Of a stretch of 53,795 nucleotides of DNA, positions 16,928-27,034 are shown piece after piece; positions within the stretch are counted from its first letter, which is position 1, and each line of letters starts with the position of its first letter. The stretch lies in the NCBI GenBank assembly GCA_937891015.1, contig CALAPY010000068.1:1-53795 (forward strand), given 5' to 3'. Made by a program: the position numbers and the translations under genes. This DNA is from UBA2108 sp002713215 (GTDB lineage Bacteria > Bacteroidota > Bacteroidia > Flavobacteriales_G > Salibacteraceae). The notes beneath the pieces are model-generated. The model worked only from the letters and a program-made list of their open reading frames with translations, did no database searches and was not told where the DNA came from.

Positions 16928-17439
16928 TCTTTCTGTTCCACCAGATTAAAGGTTTTGCCGGTTTCCAGGCCTTCCAGTACAAAACTTCGGTTTTTACCTC
17001 CGTATTTTAAATGAACTACATTGACCTGGTCGAGGTAGAGTTTCATCATCATTTCGTTTTTTACTTCAATGGACTTCACTTTCCTAGGGAGCGGAATTTC
17101 ATAATAAATAAACACTTCATCCTTATCAATCTCCCAACCGATCCAGGTGAAGGAAATTGCTTTGTTATTTACCTTGTAACCAACGGCCTGCTGCACGTAT
17201 TTCTGGATAAGTTTATGACTGGCTTCGCTTCCCTGAATTTCATTTAGAAACACTTTTTCGCCGGAGAAAGTTTTAAGTGATTTCTCCAGGTCGTCCACAA
17301 AAGTTTTTAAAGTGATTTGAAGCGTTTTGTTTTCGGAGTTGTGGTCCATTTGCATAATGGAAACATGCAGGGGGTGGGGAACGGAGGGACTAGAAAAATT
17401 ACAATGAATAATAAGAAGACCTAACTGGAGCCACTTCAT
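16924..17439 (-). CDS. DUF6702 family protein
   Basis: 171 residues with an N-terminal hydrophobic signal (residues 1-19), then the family pattern HPLHVSIMQMDHN and TLKTFVDDLEKSLK. The central part holds alternating beta strands, as in NPKWIGWE-type segments (here FTWIGWEID), which fits this small Bacteroidota secreted family. The function is unknown; an M1 peptidase gene is often nearby in related genomes as far as I recall, and one is found at 19195. Confidence 0.75.
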   Translation of the reverse strand: MKWLQLGLLIIHCNFSSPSVPHPLHVSIMQMDHNSENKTLQITLKTFVDDLEKSLKTFSGEKVFLNEIQGSEASHKLIQKYVQQAVGYKVNNKAISFTWIGWEIDKDEVFIYYEIPLPRKVKSIEVKNEMMMKLYLDQVNVVHLKYGGKNRSFVLEGLETGKTFNLVEQKD

Positions 17440-17462
17440 AACGTATAATTAATCGGATTGCG

Positions 17463-18980
17463 CTAAAGTCCTAAAATCTTAGCCGTTCCGTATGCCTGAT
17501 CGTAGAAAGACCCTCCATATGTGGGTGCATACCACAACAGTCCCTTGTCATGAAGTACCTCTGAAGGATTAACAAATCCGCCAAGGTCTTCCATGGTTGT
17601 TAATTTATCCCTGGTCACAACACCGCTATTATTCATTCGGGCAAATACCAACACCTTAGCTGTTTTGGAATGCCTGGAAAACGTTTTGGTAATCAGTTTT
17701 GTATTGTCTCCTGAATAATTATTTATGTGATCCCAGTAGAGTAGGTAGTAGCTCCCCTCCAAATACTGATAATAGGTAGGTGCAACGCCACTCTCTTTCA
17801 AGATAGAAGAGGCATTTTCCAATTTCATGTCTTCATTTAAAGTAAACCGAATAACGTATCCGTAATAGGGATGATAGGTACGCACACCATTACTTGATGA
17901 GGAACTGGTAGTATATTGTTGTTCACTCAAGAGAATCATTTTATCATTCTTAACAATCAGCTCCAAGCAGGTTAACTCATTTAAATTCAATTTTTTGATT
18001 TGCCTCATTTCATTTTTGTCCATTTCAAACCAACCGGGAAAGTAGCTCTTATAAAAGTTGTCATCAAACTCAAAATATTCTGGTTTCGACCAACTATCCT
18101 CGCCATATTCTATCTTATAAACCCCATCCTTTTTCCGTTTATTATGTGATTTGTAAAAACCAACTATATATACACCCTTATCTGCCGAGAATCCGACTAT
18201 AGATCTTTTTACCTCTTCCTCTTCGTGCAGTTTAATGGTTTTACTAAAATAATTGTCCGAAATCCATAGATGAACAATTTCGGCAGGCTTTCCCTTTTTG
18301 TATTTCTCATATATGTATATCGTTAAATCATTGCCTTCTCCGACTGCTACCGATCTATACGTGGAATATTTAATGTCTTCCTGATTCAATTGCCCCTTGT
18401 TTACCACCTTTAGATTTTCGCTAAGCAATACGAATTTGAATTCTTTTCCCGTTTCTGTTTTATTCAATGCCCCGATAAACAATCTAAACTTATTTGAAGG
18501 TGTTTTTAGTTCTTCGATTTCCAGAGGTGAAGCACCTTTGGGCAATAAAAACTCCACCAATTTTACGGGCTGGACGGAAATTTGAAACGATTCACCATCA
18601 ATTCGTGTGCAGTAAATGGTGCGCTTCTTACCACGACCACGTTTATATTCGGTAAGTACAGCAACATCTCCTTCAACCTCGAACAGTCCAATTATTGTGA
18701 CGGCATCATTACCTTCTTTGTGGCAACAGTTCAGGGCTACTTCCCTCAAAACTTTTAGATTTTTGTCAAACTCCTGAAAAGTGAGTGTGTTTTTTGAATT
18801 TAGAACCATGATTAACTTACCTGCTTTGGTTCTATAAACGAGTTCTGGCTGCCCTTTATCCTTGGTTAAACCCTCCGTGTACTTTATACTGGCAATATCT
18901 GCTTTATCCTGAGCTAAAGCAACGGAAAAGAAAAGTATGCTAATGATAAGCGTTGCAAAAAGTTGAAGACTTATTTTCAT
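17463..18980 (-). CDS. Secreted protein of unknown function
   Basis: 505 residues from the ATG at 18980, which opens directly on a signal peptide (MKISLQLFATLIISILFFSVALAQ); an in-frame ATG 93 bases upstream lacks any export signal. The mature part is rich in beta-strand-like segments with repeated spacing suggesting a propeller of WD or kelch style, but I could not assign repeats. There is no T9SS tail, no lipobox and no recognised catalytic motif. It is 23 bases upstream of the DUF6702 gene on the same strand and probably cotranscribed. Confidence 0.75.
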   Translation of the reverse strand: MKISLQLFATLIISILFFSVALAQDKADIASIKYTEGLTKDKGQPELVYRTKAGKLIMVLNSKNTLTFQEFDKNLKVLREVALNCCHKEGNDAVTIIGLFEVEGDVAVLTEYKRGRGKKRTIYCTRIDGESFQISVQPVKLVEFLLPKGASPLEIEELKTPSNKFRLFIGALNKTETGKEFKFVLLSENLKVVNKGQLNQEDIKYSTYRSVAVGEGNDLTIYIYEKYKKGKPAEIVHLWISDNYFSKTIKLHEEEEVKRSIVGFSADKGVYIVGFYKSHNKRKKDGVYKIEYGEDSWSKPEYFEFDDNFYKSYFPGWFEMDKNEMRQIKKLNLNELTCLELIVKNDKMILLSEQQYTTSSSSSNGVRTYHPYYGYVIRFTLNEDMKLENASSILKESGVAPTYYQYLEGSYYLLYWDHINNYSGDNTKLITKTFSRHSKTAKVLVFARMNNSGVVTRDKLTTMEDLGGFVNPSEVLHDKGLLWYAPTYGGSFYDQAYGTAKILGL

Positions 18981-19194
18981 TTTTAAAGTTTTTGCTAAAT
19001 CCGTTTCTCCGAGGTTACGCGCCCAAAGTAATGAATTATTTGATATCGGAAGTGAAGGTTTCGGAACCCGCAATTAAGGTAGAAAAGGCGAAATTAAAAT
19101 GCAATTGGCCGGAACGAATAGAACCATCCATCAAGTTTTTTAATCACAGCTTTAATGATCGTGTTATTTTCGTCACCGAATTCACCTTACATCT

Positions 19195-21501
19195 ATGAGA
19201 TATAAATTAAATATTCTGGCAGCACTGGTTTTTATAGCGGGATCGTTAAGTGCGCAGGAAAATACAAATACCAATAAATTCCGGCAGTTGTATCAGGAAC
19301 TACCAACACCCAATGCCTATAGAACTGCATCAGGTGCGCCTGGGCCGTGGTATTATCAACAGCAAGCCGACTATAAAATGAATATTGAGTTGGATGACGC
19401 CAAGCAAATTATCCGCGGTCAGGAAACCATAACCTACACCAATAACTCAAAAGATCAATTGACCTACTTGTGGTTGCAATTGGATCAAAACGTAAGAGCA
19501 AAAGACAGTGAAACGAAACTGGTGAGTACCCAAACATTGGGCAAGAAATCCTCATTTCGAGGCATGGATAGGATGATGTCTGATTTTGACGGTGGTTTTA
19601 AAGTGGAGGAAGTAAAAGATGCTTCCGGCAAAGATTTGACCTATACCATCAACAAAACCATGATGCGCATTGACCTTCCAAAAACCCTTAGTCCGGGAGG
19701 CAAAATTTCTTTCAAGATCAAATGGTGGTACAATGTCAATAACCGAATGGAAATAGGGGGCAGAAGTGGTTATGAATACTTTGAAGAAGATGACAATTAC
19801 CTCTATACCATTGCCCAATTCTTTCCCCGAATGTGTGTATATAATGAGGTTGAGGGTTGGCAAAACAAGCAGTTTTTAGGTCGTGGGGAGTTTACACTTC
19901 CATTTGGAAATTATGAGGTAAGCTTGACTGTTCCTGAAGATCATATGGTTGCTGCAACCGGAGAATTACAGAATGCGTCTTCTGTATTAACAACTGAACA
20001 AAGAAGCAGACTAAGTAAGGCAAAGACTGCCGATAAACCGGTTATGATTGTTACTCCCGACGAGGCCCTGGATGCTGAAAAAGAAAAAAAGACAGGAACT
20101 AAAACATGGAACTTTAAAGCAACCAATGTTCGTGATTTTGGGTTCGCCAGTAGCCGTAAATTCATTTGGGATGCTATTGGTGTAAAGCTGGGCAGTAGAA
20201 CCGTGATGTGTATGAGTATGTATCCTAAAGAAGGGAATCCCTTGTGGGAGCAGTACAGTACCGAGGTAGTTGCGCACACCATCAGAACTTACAGCAAGTA
20301 CACGTTTGATTATCCATATCCTGTTGCGTGGAGCGTTCATGCCAACCACATAGGAATGGAATATCCCATGATTTGTTTTAACGGGGGCAGGCCTGAGAAA
20401 GACGGAACCTATAGTGAAGGAACTAAATATGGAATGATTGGAGTGATTACCCACGAGGTAGGCCATAACTTCTTTCCCATGATTGTAAATAGCGACGAGC
20501 GTCAATGGACTTGGATGGATGAGGGACTCAATACCTTCGTTCAATACCTCACTCAGAGCGAATGGAGTTCACATTATCCTCACCGCAGAGGACCTGCAGC
20601 TAAGATTGTTCCTTATATGAAAGGAGACAAGAGTCGAATTTCTCCAATTATGACCAACTCAGAAAGTATCTGGCAATTTGGGAACAATGCTTATGGTAAA
20701 CCGGCAACGGCTTTAAACATTCTTAGAGAAACTGTAATGGGCCGGGAATTATTCGACTATGCATTTAAAGAATATTGTACGCGCTGGATGTTTAAACACC
20801 CAAGCCCTGCTGATTTTTTCAGAACTATGGAAGATGCCAGTGGAATGGATCTGGATTGGTTCTGGAGGGGATGGTTTTATACCACCGATCATGTTGATAT
20901 TAGTTTGGAAGAGGTAAAATGGTACCAGATTAATACCATGAACCCATCTGTTGAGAAGAAATGGAGCAAAGAGCAGGACGAATCAAAACGCAAGTTTATT
21001 GGCCAAATAAGAAACGATTCTACGATTAACTTTATGATAGACCAGAAGCCCGAGTTGAAAGATTTTTATGATACCGATTTCAGGTATACGGTGAACGAAG
21101 TAGATGAGGCTGAATACAAGAAAAAAATGGAGCGACTGAGTGATAAGCAAAAAGCGCTTTTGAATTCGAACATGAATTTTTATCAGTTGCGATTTAAAAA
21201 TTTAGGCGGATTGGTTATGCCAGTTATTCTTGAAATAACCTTTACGGATAATAGTAAGGAAGTGATTCGGATTCCTGCCGAAATATGGAGGCAGAACAAC
21301 GAAGAAGTTTCAAAGGTCTTGTTTTTTGAAAAGGAAGTTAAAGGAATAGAAATTGATCCATTCCTCGAAACGGCCGATGTTGATACCGATAACAACTATT
21401 GGCCCAGGGTGATTCGTGCTACCCGTTTTGACGTATACAAATCGGGGAACTATAAAAGGCAAAACCCTATGCAACGCGCCGGAGAGGGGAAGAAGGAGTA
21501 G
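19195..21501 (+). CDS. M1-family zinc aminopeptidase, secreted
   Basis: 768 residues with a signal peptide (to about residue 21, ending in SAQ). The zinc site is complete: HEVGH at residues 420-424 and the third ligand Glu443 in WMDEGLN, 18 residues later, as in gluzincins. The exopeptidase motif usually written GxMEN appears as GMEYP, with a tyrosine in place of the asparagine. It removes N-terminal residues from peptides, here probably in the periplasm for nutrient use. The 214-base gap upstream (18981-19194) must hold promoters for both divergent genes. Confidence 0.92.
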   Translation: MRYKLNILAALVFIAGSLSAQENTNTNKFRQLYQELPTPNAYRTASGAPGPWYYQQQADYKMNIELDDAKQIIRGQETITYTNNSKDQLTYLWLQLDQNVRAKDSETKLVSTQTLGKKSSFRGMDRMMSDFDGGFKVEEVKDASGKDLTYTINKTMMRIDLPKTLSPGGKISFKIKWWYNVNNRMEIGGRSGYEYFEEDDNYLYTIAQFFPRMCVYNEVEGWQNKQFLGRGEFTLPFGNYEVSLTVPEDHMVAATGELQNASSVLTTEQRSRLSKAKTADKPVMIVTPDEALDAEKEKKTGTKTWNFKATNVRDFGFASSRKFIWDAIGVKLGSRTVMCMSMYPKEGNPLWEQYSTEVVAHTIRTYSKYTFDYPYPVAWSVHANHIGMEYPMICFNGGRPEKDGTYSEGTKYGMIGVITHEVGHNFFPMIVNSDERQWTWMDEGLNTFVQYLTQSEWSSHYPHRRGPAAKIVPYMKGDKSRISPIMTNSESIWQFGNNAYGKPATALNILRETVMGRELFDYAFKEYCTRWMFKHPSPADFFRTMEDASGMDLDWFWRGWFYTTDHVDISLEEVKWYQINTMNPSVEKKWSKEQDESKRKFIGQIRNDSTINFMIDQKPELKDFYDTDFRYTVNEVDEAEYKKKMERLSDKQKALLNSNMNFYQLRFKNLGGLVMPVILEITFTDNSKEVIRIPAEIWRQNNEEVSKVLFFEKEVKGIEIDPFLETADVDTDNNYWPRVIRATRFDVYKSGNYKRQNPMQRAGEGKKE

Positions 21502-21514
21502 ATGGTTGAATTGA

Positions 21515-21549
21515 TTTTAGATATTTAATCCAATATCCAATATCTAAAA
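21515..21549. repeat. AT-rich hairpin after the M1 peptidase gene
   Basis: The arms TTTTAGATATT (21515-21525) and AATATCTAAAA (21539-21549) are a perfect 11-bp inverted repeat with a 13-base loop, 13 bases after the peptidase stop. No T run follows, so a terminator role is uncertain; 3'-end protection of the mRNA is another possibility. Confidence 0.6.
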
Positions 21550-21596
21550 CCTCCCCATTTCTATACATAACCAGATACTAAATTTACTTTTGCTGC

Positions 21597-21935
21597 ATGA
21601 GCGATTCAAGCATACCTTGTCCACAATGTAATTCACCCTATGCCTACCCAATGGATAGTTTAATGGCCTGCCCGGAATGTGGCCACGAATGGAACCCCAA
21701 TGAACCAGATACCAGTGAAGAAGATGTGGTAAAAGACGCAAACGGTAATGTTTTGCAGGATGGAGACTCAGTCGTTGTAATTAAAAACCTACCTGTAAAG
21801 GGGGCTCCTAAACCGGTAAAGGCAGGAACAAAGGTCAAGAACATCAGATTAACCGAAGGAGACCATAACATCAGTTGTAAAATTGATGGTTTTGGAGCTA
21901 TGGGGTTAAAGTCTGAATTTGTTCGTAAGGCATAG
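21597..21935 (+). CDS. yjdM: PhnA/YjdM-type zinc-ribbon protein
   Basis: 112 residues. The N-terminal zinc ribbon has two CxxC pairs (CPQCNSPYAYPMDSLMACPECG at residues 8-29, split as CPQC and CPEC), followed by HEWNP. The C-terminal SH3-like domain carries the family signature VKDANGNVLQDGDSVVVIK and ends with LKSEFVRK. Despite the historic name linking it to phosphonate use, the true role of the family is unclear. It stands alone between the M1 peptidase and a REP-like element. Confidence 0.92.
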   Translation: MSDSSIPCPQCNSPYAYPMDSLMACPECGHEWNPNEPDTSEEDVVKDANGNVLQDGDSVVVIKNLPVKGAPKPVKAGTKVKNIRLTEGDHNISCKIDGFGAMGLKSEFVRKA

Positions 21936-21960
21936 GTAATGCTACAATATAAAGATTTGT

Positions 21961-22016
21961 CTACCCTTCGATACGATTCCCATACTCGGAATCACTCAGG
22001 AAGACAAACCTTACCG
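21961..22016. repeat. REP-like element, copy 1
   Basis: CTTCGATAC, a hairpin with arms GATTCC (21975-21980) and GGAATC (21988-21993), then ACTCAG and GACAAACCTTA. The same flanks recur at 24631-24682 around a hairpin of different sequence. It lies between two convergent genes, where REP elements usually sit. Confidence 0.65.
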
Positions 22017-22046
22017 TATCCATAGTATTCTACCATTGAACCTGTT

Positions 22047-23372
22047 TTATTTATTTCCGTACCTTTTTCTTTTTAATAAAATCCAATCGGTAAACAGGAG
22101 AATGAACACTACTAGGTATTCCAATGCTACAAGTATGGCACTTTCTTCATAAGGAAGGGTTCGGTAGGTAAAATAACTTAGACCAGCCACGTATGTCCAG
22201 GCCAAAATGTACTTAACGGGTTGAAAAACACTTAAGGCCAGTACGGTAGTTAAATACCAGGGGTGAACCACTGCCGAAAAGAAGTAATAGAACGCCTGTG
22301 TCATGCTCATTTTTGCCGGGAGGTTTTTGAGCATGCTGGTTTTAGAAAGGCTAAACCAGGCCAGGGCGGCTATGGGGAATATCAGTAAGGCCGGAGCTAT
22401 ATACGATTTGTTAATTCCAAGCAGCGTGAAGGAAAGATCAGAAATGATGGTATAGAAGAAGGAATTGAACTGGAAGGAGTGAAAATACAACTGAATGCTA
22501 CCGGAAAGGTTGGTTAAAAAGTCGTATGACGCAAACGGGATAAAGAGGAATAGGTTAAGACCAAGCACAACCAGAACATAAAGAGCCAGTTTTATAAAGT
22601 TCATTTTCCTGAACAATAAAGGAAGGAAGAGTAGCGGAAGAAGCTTGATGGATACAGCCAACCCAAATAACATCGCACTCAGCCACATTCGTTTCGTTTT
22701 AAACAAATAGATGGAAACTAACAGCAAAAAGATCATTACTCCTTCATAATGGGCATTTCCACACAATTCTATAATTACTAATGGGTTTAGCGTGTATAGC
22801 AATGCATTCCTGGGGTTTACATCATAGATTTTTAGTAGTTTGGGAAGAATCAGTAAGGTTCCAATTTCTGCTAAGAGAATCCAGACTTTAATTCCGAAGG
22901 CGGAGAACAATCCTTTACTAATTCCAAAAAGTGCAACTGAAGCGGCAAATAAGAATTGATTCAGGGGAGGGTATACTGTAAAGTAATCGGGAGAATTCAT
23001 GTTATTGAACAACTCTTGAGCAGCTATTGGATCAAGCAGGTGGTTATTAATGATGTTCCTTGGTGTATGTAAGTAAGGATTTATTCCTTCTATTGTTAAA
23101 TTACCATCCCATAGAAACCGGTAAAAGTCATCACTTAATTCAGGTACCGAAACCGCTGCAATAATCCGAGCAACAATTCCAAATTTTAAAGCTGTTGCAA
23201 GAGATAACTGTTTTTGGAGAAAGAAATAGGAAATGAAAAGGAGTGTGTATAAGCAGAAGTACAGAACAAAGTCGGTCCGCGGAATAAAATTAAAAATCAT
23301 AAAATACCAAACCAGGCTTGCATAGGCCTGCGTCCTATCGAAAGAGAAACTGAGAATGTTTGATAGCTGCAT
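22047..23372 (-). CDS. Multi-pass membrane glycosyltransferase (GT87/mannosyltransferase-like)
   Basis: 441 residues with about ten or more hydrophobic segments. Near residues 75-100 is the lumenal-loop signature ELSDDFYRFLWDGNL followed by GINPY, typical of polyprenol-phosphate-dependent mannosyl- or glucosyltransferases of the GT-C fold (DUF2029/GT87 and relatives), where the acidic DD pair is catalytic. It would transfer a sugar on the periplasmic side; donor and acceptor are not evident. It is transcribed alone, convergent with yjdM and divergent from the T9SS gene. Confidence 0.8.
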   Translation of the reverse strand: MQLSNILSFSFDRTQAYASLVWYFMIFNFIPRTDFVLYFCLYTLLFISYFFLQKQLSLATALKFGIVARIIAAVSVPELSDDFYRFLWDGNLTIEGINPYLHTPRNIINNHLLDPIAAQELFNNMNSPDYFTVYPPLNQFLFAASVALFGISKGLFSAFGIKVWILLAEIGTLLILPKLLKIYDVNPRNALLYTLNPLVIIELCGNAHYEGVMIFLLLVSIYLFKTKRMWLSAMLFGLAVSIKLLPLLFLPLLFRKMNFIKLALYVLVVLGLNLFLFIPFASYDFLTNLSGSIQLYFHSFQFNSFFYTIISDLSFTLLGINKSYIAPALLIFPIAALAWFSLSKTSMLKNLPAKMSMTQAFYYFFSAVVHPWYLTTVLALSVFQPVKYILAWTYVAGLSYFTYRTLPYEESAILVALEYLVVFILLFTDWILLKRKRYGNK

Positions 23373-23445
23373 TGAAGAACAAACCTAGTAAAGGCTATTT
23401 AAGGAGCTCCATGAAAATTGTAATTAAAACGACTAAATAATAAAT

Positions 23446-24441
23446 ATGAAAAAACAACTATTCTCTATTCTTATTGGACTGCCCGTAATTGGGTTTTCGC
23501 AAATAACACTCGATTCGGCCGATATAATTCCAAATGTTGGAGATACGACAGGATATTATACCATGAAAGACCCTCACACCATTGGAGCCATTGCAGGCCC
23601 GGGTTCAGGAGCAAGCTGGGACTATTCAACTATGGTGATTGAAGATTCAGCTGTTATTGAATTTGAGGCGCCCCGAAGAGGTGGCCTAACGCCGGATCCG
23701 GCAAGCACAACTATTGCTGAACAATTTTCTGGAGCTTTTGCCGATAGGATTCAATATAAAGCTACTTCATCGGATTTATACATTGTGGGCACCAGGAGTG
23801 GAATTACCCAAACAAGCTATGGGAAAGACAGTTTATTAAAATTTAAGTTCCCTGTAAAATATAACGATAGTTATACTACGAATATCGACGTGGAATCGGG
23901 AAGAATAGTAAAAACTTACCGCAAAGGATCGTACAAGGTAACTGTGGATGGAGAAGGCAAACTCATACTTCCTTACGGTGAGTTAAAAAACATAATGAGG
24001 GTAAAGGTTGAAATGAATTACAAAGACAGTTCTCGTTTTAACCAGTCTACTTATTCAAGTACGGCATACGAATATTGGCAAAAGGGCTCAATTAGTTATG
24101 TAATGAAAATTGAGTTTATTGATGAGGGGAGAAATAAGGATACCATTGTAGTATATCGTAAAGGGGAAGAAGTACACCATAACCCCACCGGTATTGCAAC
24201 CTATTATAAGAATGGAAGTGTTTTACTTTATCCAAACCCCGCAAGCGATATATTAAATGTACAAGCCGACGGTTTGAATGAATTGAACGCTTACAAGATT
24301 TTTAACATTCTTGGAGAGACAAAATTTACCGGAAATCTTGAAAATGGAAATCAAATTAACATTGAAGAGCTTTCAGTTGGAATGTATTTCGTTGACTTTG
24401 AAGGAACGGGCTTAGCCCCAATTCGATTTATAAAGAAGTAA
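23446..24441 (+). CDS. Secreted protein with T9SS type A sorting domain
   Basis: 331 residues. The signal peptide ends near residue 18 (GFSQ). The body (about 20-250) has no domain I recognise; it shows beta-rich segments such as GSGASWDYSTM, common in Bacteroidota surface proteins of unknown role. Residues ~255-331 are a type A T9SS sorting domain with the LLYPNPASDILNV motif and a closing IRFIKK. A strong terminator follows 21 bases after the stop. Confidence 0.85.
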   Translation: MKKQLFSILIGLPVIGFSQITLDSADIIPNVGDTTGYYTMKDPHTIGAIAGPGSGASWDYSTMVIEDSAVIEFEAPRRGGLTPDPASTTIAEQFSGAFADRIQYKATSSDLYIVGTRSGITQTSYGKDSLLKFKFPVKYNDSYTTNIDVESGRIVKTYRKGSYKVTVDGEGKLILPYGELKNIMRVKVEMNYKDSSRFNQSTYSSTAYEYWQKGSISYVMKIEFIDEGRNKDTIVVYRKGEEVHHNPTGIATYYKNGSVLLYPNPASDILNVQADGLNELNAYKIFNILGETKFTGNLENGNQINIEELSVGMYFVDFEGTGLAPIRFIKK

Positions 24442-24462
24442 AGTTCCCAATCTTCTAATCAC

Positions 24463-24490
24463 AAAAAAGCCTCCATTTGGAGGCTTTTTT
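24463..24490. terminator. Strong rho-independent terminator, bidirectional
   Basis: Arms AAGCCTCC and GGAGGCTT enclose the 4-base loop ATTT, with an A run before and a T run after. It serves the T9SS gene on the plus strand and, read from the other side, could stop transcripts coming from the icd gene. Confidence 0.93.
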
Positions 24491-24630
24491 GTTTTTGGTT
24501 TATGAACCTTTCAAAAGGTGTTGTTTGTCATCTTGAGTGCTTTTGGTCTGTAAGAGCAAAAGTGTATTAAAAGAGGCAAACGTCTTTGTCTCTTATTACA
24601 GAATAAAAATGGATTAGAAGTTCGATTTTA

Positions 24631-24682
24631 CCCACTTCGATACAACCACAATTCTTGTGGTTACTCAGCAGGACAAAACCTT
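24631..24682. repeat. REP-like element, copy 2
   Basis: CTTCGATAC, a hairpin with arms AACCACAA (24644-24651) and TTGTGGTT (24655-24662), then ACTCAG and GACAAAACCTTA. The flanks match copy 1 at 21961 while the stem sequence differs on both arms together. The rest of the gap 24491-24705 shows nothing else clear. Confidence 0.65.
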
Positions 24683-24705
24683 AACTAAGACCTGGAGACT
24701 AAAAG

Positions 24706-26925
24706 CTATACTGCTCCAATTATTGAATTGAACAGATTACTTGGACGCATTGCAGTTGCAGCAATGTTGTCTTGGGGGTGGTAGTATCCGCCTAAATCAA
24801 CCGAATTTCCCTGAACGCCGTTTAGTTCTTCTACAATCGCATTTTCGTTTTCTTCCAATTCGCCTGCAACCGTTGCAAACTGAGTTTGTAGTTCAGGGTC
24901 TTTTTCCTGTTTAACCAATTCCTGAGCCCAATACATGGCCAGGTAAAAATGACTGCCACGATTATCCAATTCACCAACTCTTCTTGACGGCGACTTATCA
25001 TTTGCCAAAAACTTACTAGTTGCTTCATCTAAGGTTTCTGATAGGACCAAAGCCTTTGGATTATCAAAAGTATTTCCCAAATGTTCCAGCGATACTGCTA
25101 AGGCCAGGAATTCTCCCAATGAATCCCAACGCAGGTGGTTTTCTGAATTAAACTGATCGACATGTTTAGGAGCTGAACCTCCGGCACCGGTTTCAAACAA
25201 CCCTCCACCTTCCATAAGCGGAACAATAGAAAGCATTTTAGCACTGGTACCCACTTCAAGAATAGGGAAGAGGTCAGTTAAGTAGTCCCTCAACACGTTA
25301 CCGGTTACCGAAATAGTATCTTCACCTTTTATTAATCGCTCACAGGTATATTTTGTCGCTTCTTCCGGTGACATAATCTGAATGTCCAAACCAGTTGTAT
25401 TGTGGTCTTGTAAATATTTCTCCACCTTTTGAATTAGCTGAATGTCATGCGCTCTATTGCTATTCAGCCAAAAGATGGCTGGGGTACCGGTAGCACGGGC
25501 ACGATTAACCGCCAATTTAACCCAGTCACGAATAGGAGCGTCTTTAGCCTGGCACATTCTCCAGATGTCACCTTCTTCCACTTCGTGCTGCATAAGTACG
25601 GCTCCGCCCTCATCAATTACGCGAATGGTACCGTTGGCTTTAATTTCAAAGGTTTTGTCATGCGATCCGTATTCTTCAGCTTTTTGAGCCATTAAGCCAA
25701 CATTGGGCACGGTACCCATAGTGGTAGGATCAAAAGCCCCATTTTCTTTACAAAAGTCAATTACGGCTTGATATACTGCCGCATAACTGCTGTCCGGGAT
25801 AACCGCCTTGGTGTCTTGTGAAGCACCATCCTTGTTCCACATTTTTCCCGAATTTCGGATCATGGCAGGCATGGACGCATCAATAATTACGTCATTAGGT
25901 ACATGAAGATTGGTAATTCCCTTATCTGAATTAACCATGGCTAAATCCGGTTGTTTCTCATAGCAGGCCCGGATATCTGCTTCAATTTCCGTTCTCTTGC
26001 TGTTGTCCAAGTTTGAAAGTTTGGACAACAGGTCACCAAATCCATTTCTGAAATTAACTCCTATTTCATTAAGAGCAGATCTATGTTTTTCGATTACATC
26101 TTTAAAGTAAGCTTCGACTCCATATCCAAAAATAATAGGATCCGACACCTTCATCATGGTGGCTTTCATATGAAGCGAGAACAATATGCCTTGTTGATTG
26201 GCATCGTCTACTTCGGAAGAAAGAAAAGAAAGCAATCCTTTTTTACTCATATAAGTGGCATCCACTATTTCACCCGCAAGTACCGGAACCTTTTTTAACA
26301 CTTCCTTGTTTCCGTTACTTTCAAATTCTATGCTTAGCGTATTAGCCGAATCGATAGTTACTGATTTTTCATTGTGGCAAAAATCACCAGCATTCATGGT
26401 CGCTACATGCGATTTTGAAGAAGCAGACCAGGCGCCCATAGAATGAGGATTGTTGCGGGCATAGTTCTTAACTGCCTTGGGAGCTCTTCGATCAGAATTC
26501 CCTTCTCTCAAAACAGGATTAACCGCACTTCCTTTGATCTTATCGTATCGGGTCCTTATTTCAGTTTCCTCATCATTTTGAGGGTTAACCGGATAGTCTG
26601 GTATTTCGTAACCGTGTTCCTGTAATTCTTTGATTGCCGCCTTTAACTGGGGGATAGAGGCACTAATGTTCGGGAGTTTGATGATATTGGCTTCCGGCCT
26701 TTTTGCCAATTCTCCTAATTCTGCAAGCGCATCCGGAATTTGTTGTCCTTCTCCAATATAATCAGGGAAATTGGAAATAATTCTACCGGCCAACGATATG
26801 TCTCGAATTTCAACATTAATACCTGATGATTTGGTAAACGCCCTTATAATGGGTAAGAATGATTGAGTAGCCAAAGCAGGCGCTTCATCGGTCTTGGTGT
26901 AAATGATCTTCGAATTATTAGACAT
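24706..26925 (-). CDS. icd: NADP-dependent isocitrate dehydrogenase, monomeric type
   Basis: Converts isocitrate to 2-oxoglutarate in the TCA cycle with NADP. 739 residues from the ATG at 26925, matching the usual ~740 of the monomeric family; an in-frame ATG 27 bases upstream is less likely. The substrate-binding segment NPVLREGNSDRRAP is present at about residue 128, and the family landmarks GSAPKHVDQF and WDSLGEFLALA are intact near the C-terminus. Monomeric IDH differs from the common dimeric enzyme and is typical of part of the Bacteroidota. It is transcribed alone. Confidence 0.97.
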   Translation of the reverse strand: MSNNSKIIYTKTDEAPALATQSFLPIIRAFTKSSGINVEIRDISLAGRIISNFPDYIGEGQQIPDALAELGELAKRPEANIIKLPNISASIPQLKAAIKELQEHGYEIPDYPVNPQNDEETEIRTRYDKIKGSAVNPVLREGNSDRRAPKAVKNYARNNPHSMGAWSASSKSHVATMNAGDFCHNEKSVTIDSANTLSIEFESNGNKEVLKKVPVLAGEIVDATYMSKKGLLSFLSSEVDDANQQGILFSLHMKATMMKVSDPIIFGYGVEAYFKDVIEKHRSALNEIGVNFRNGFGDLLSKLSNLDNSKRTEIEADIRACYEKQPDLAMVNSDKGITNLHVPNDVIIDASMPAMIRNSGKMWNKDGASQDTKAVIPDSSYAAVYQAVIDFCKENGAFDPTTMGTVPNVGLMAQKAEEYGSHDKTFEIKANGTIRVIDEGGAVLMQHEVEEGDIWRMCQAKDAPIRDWVKLAVNRARATGTPAIFWLNSNRAHDIQLIQKVEKYLQDHNTTGLDIQIMSPEEATKYTCERLIKGEDTISVTGNVLRDYLTDLFPILEVGTSAKMLSIVPLMEGGGLFETGAGGSAPKHVDQFNSENHLRWDSLGEFLALAVSLEHLGNTFDNPKALVLSETLDEATSKFLANDKSPSRRVGELDNRGSHFYLAMYWAQELVKQEKDPELQTQFATVAGELEENENAIVEELNGVQGNSVDLGGYYHPQDNIAATAMRPSNLFNSIIGAV

Positions 26926-27034
26926 GTTTTTCCATTTTTTATCGGGCGCCAAATGTAATTCAGATCAATGAAATGGAGTAGGATATCTATCATATGTATG
27001 GGCAAATAATTTATTCCATTAACTAAATAAATAA

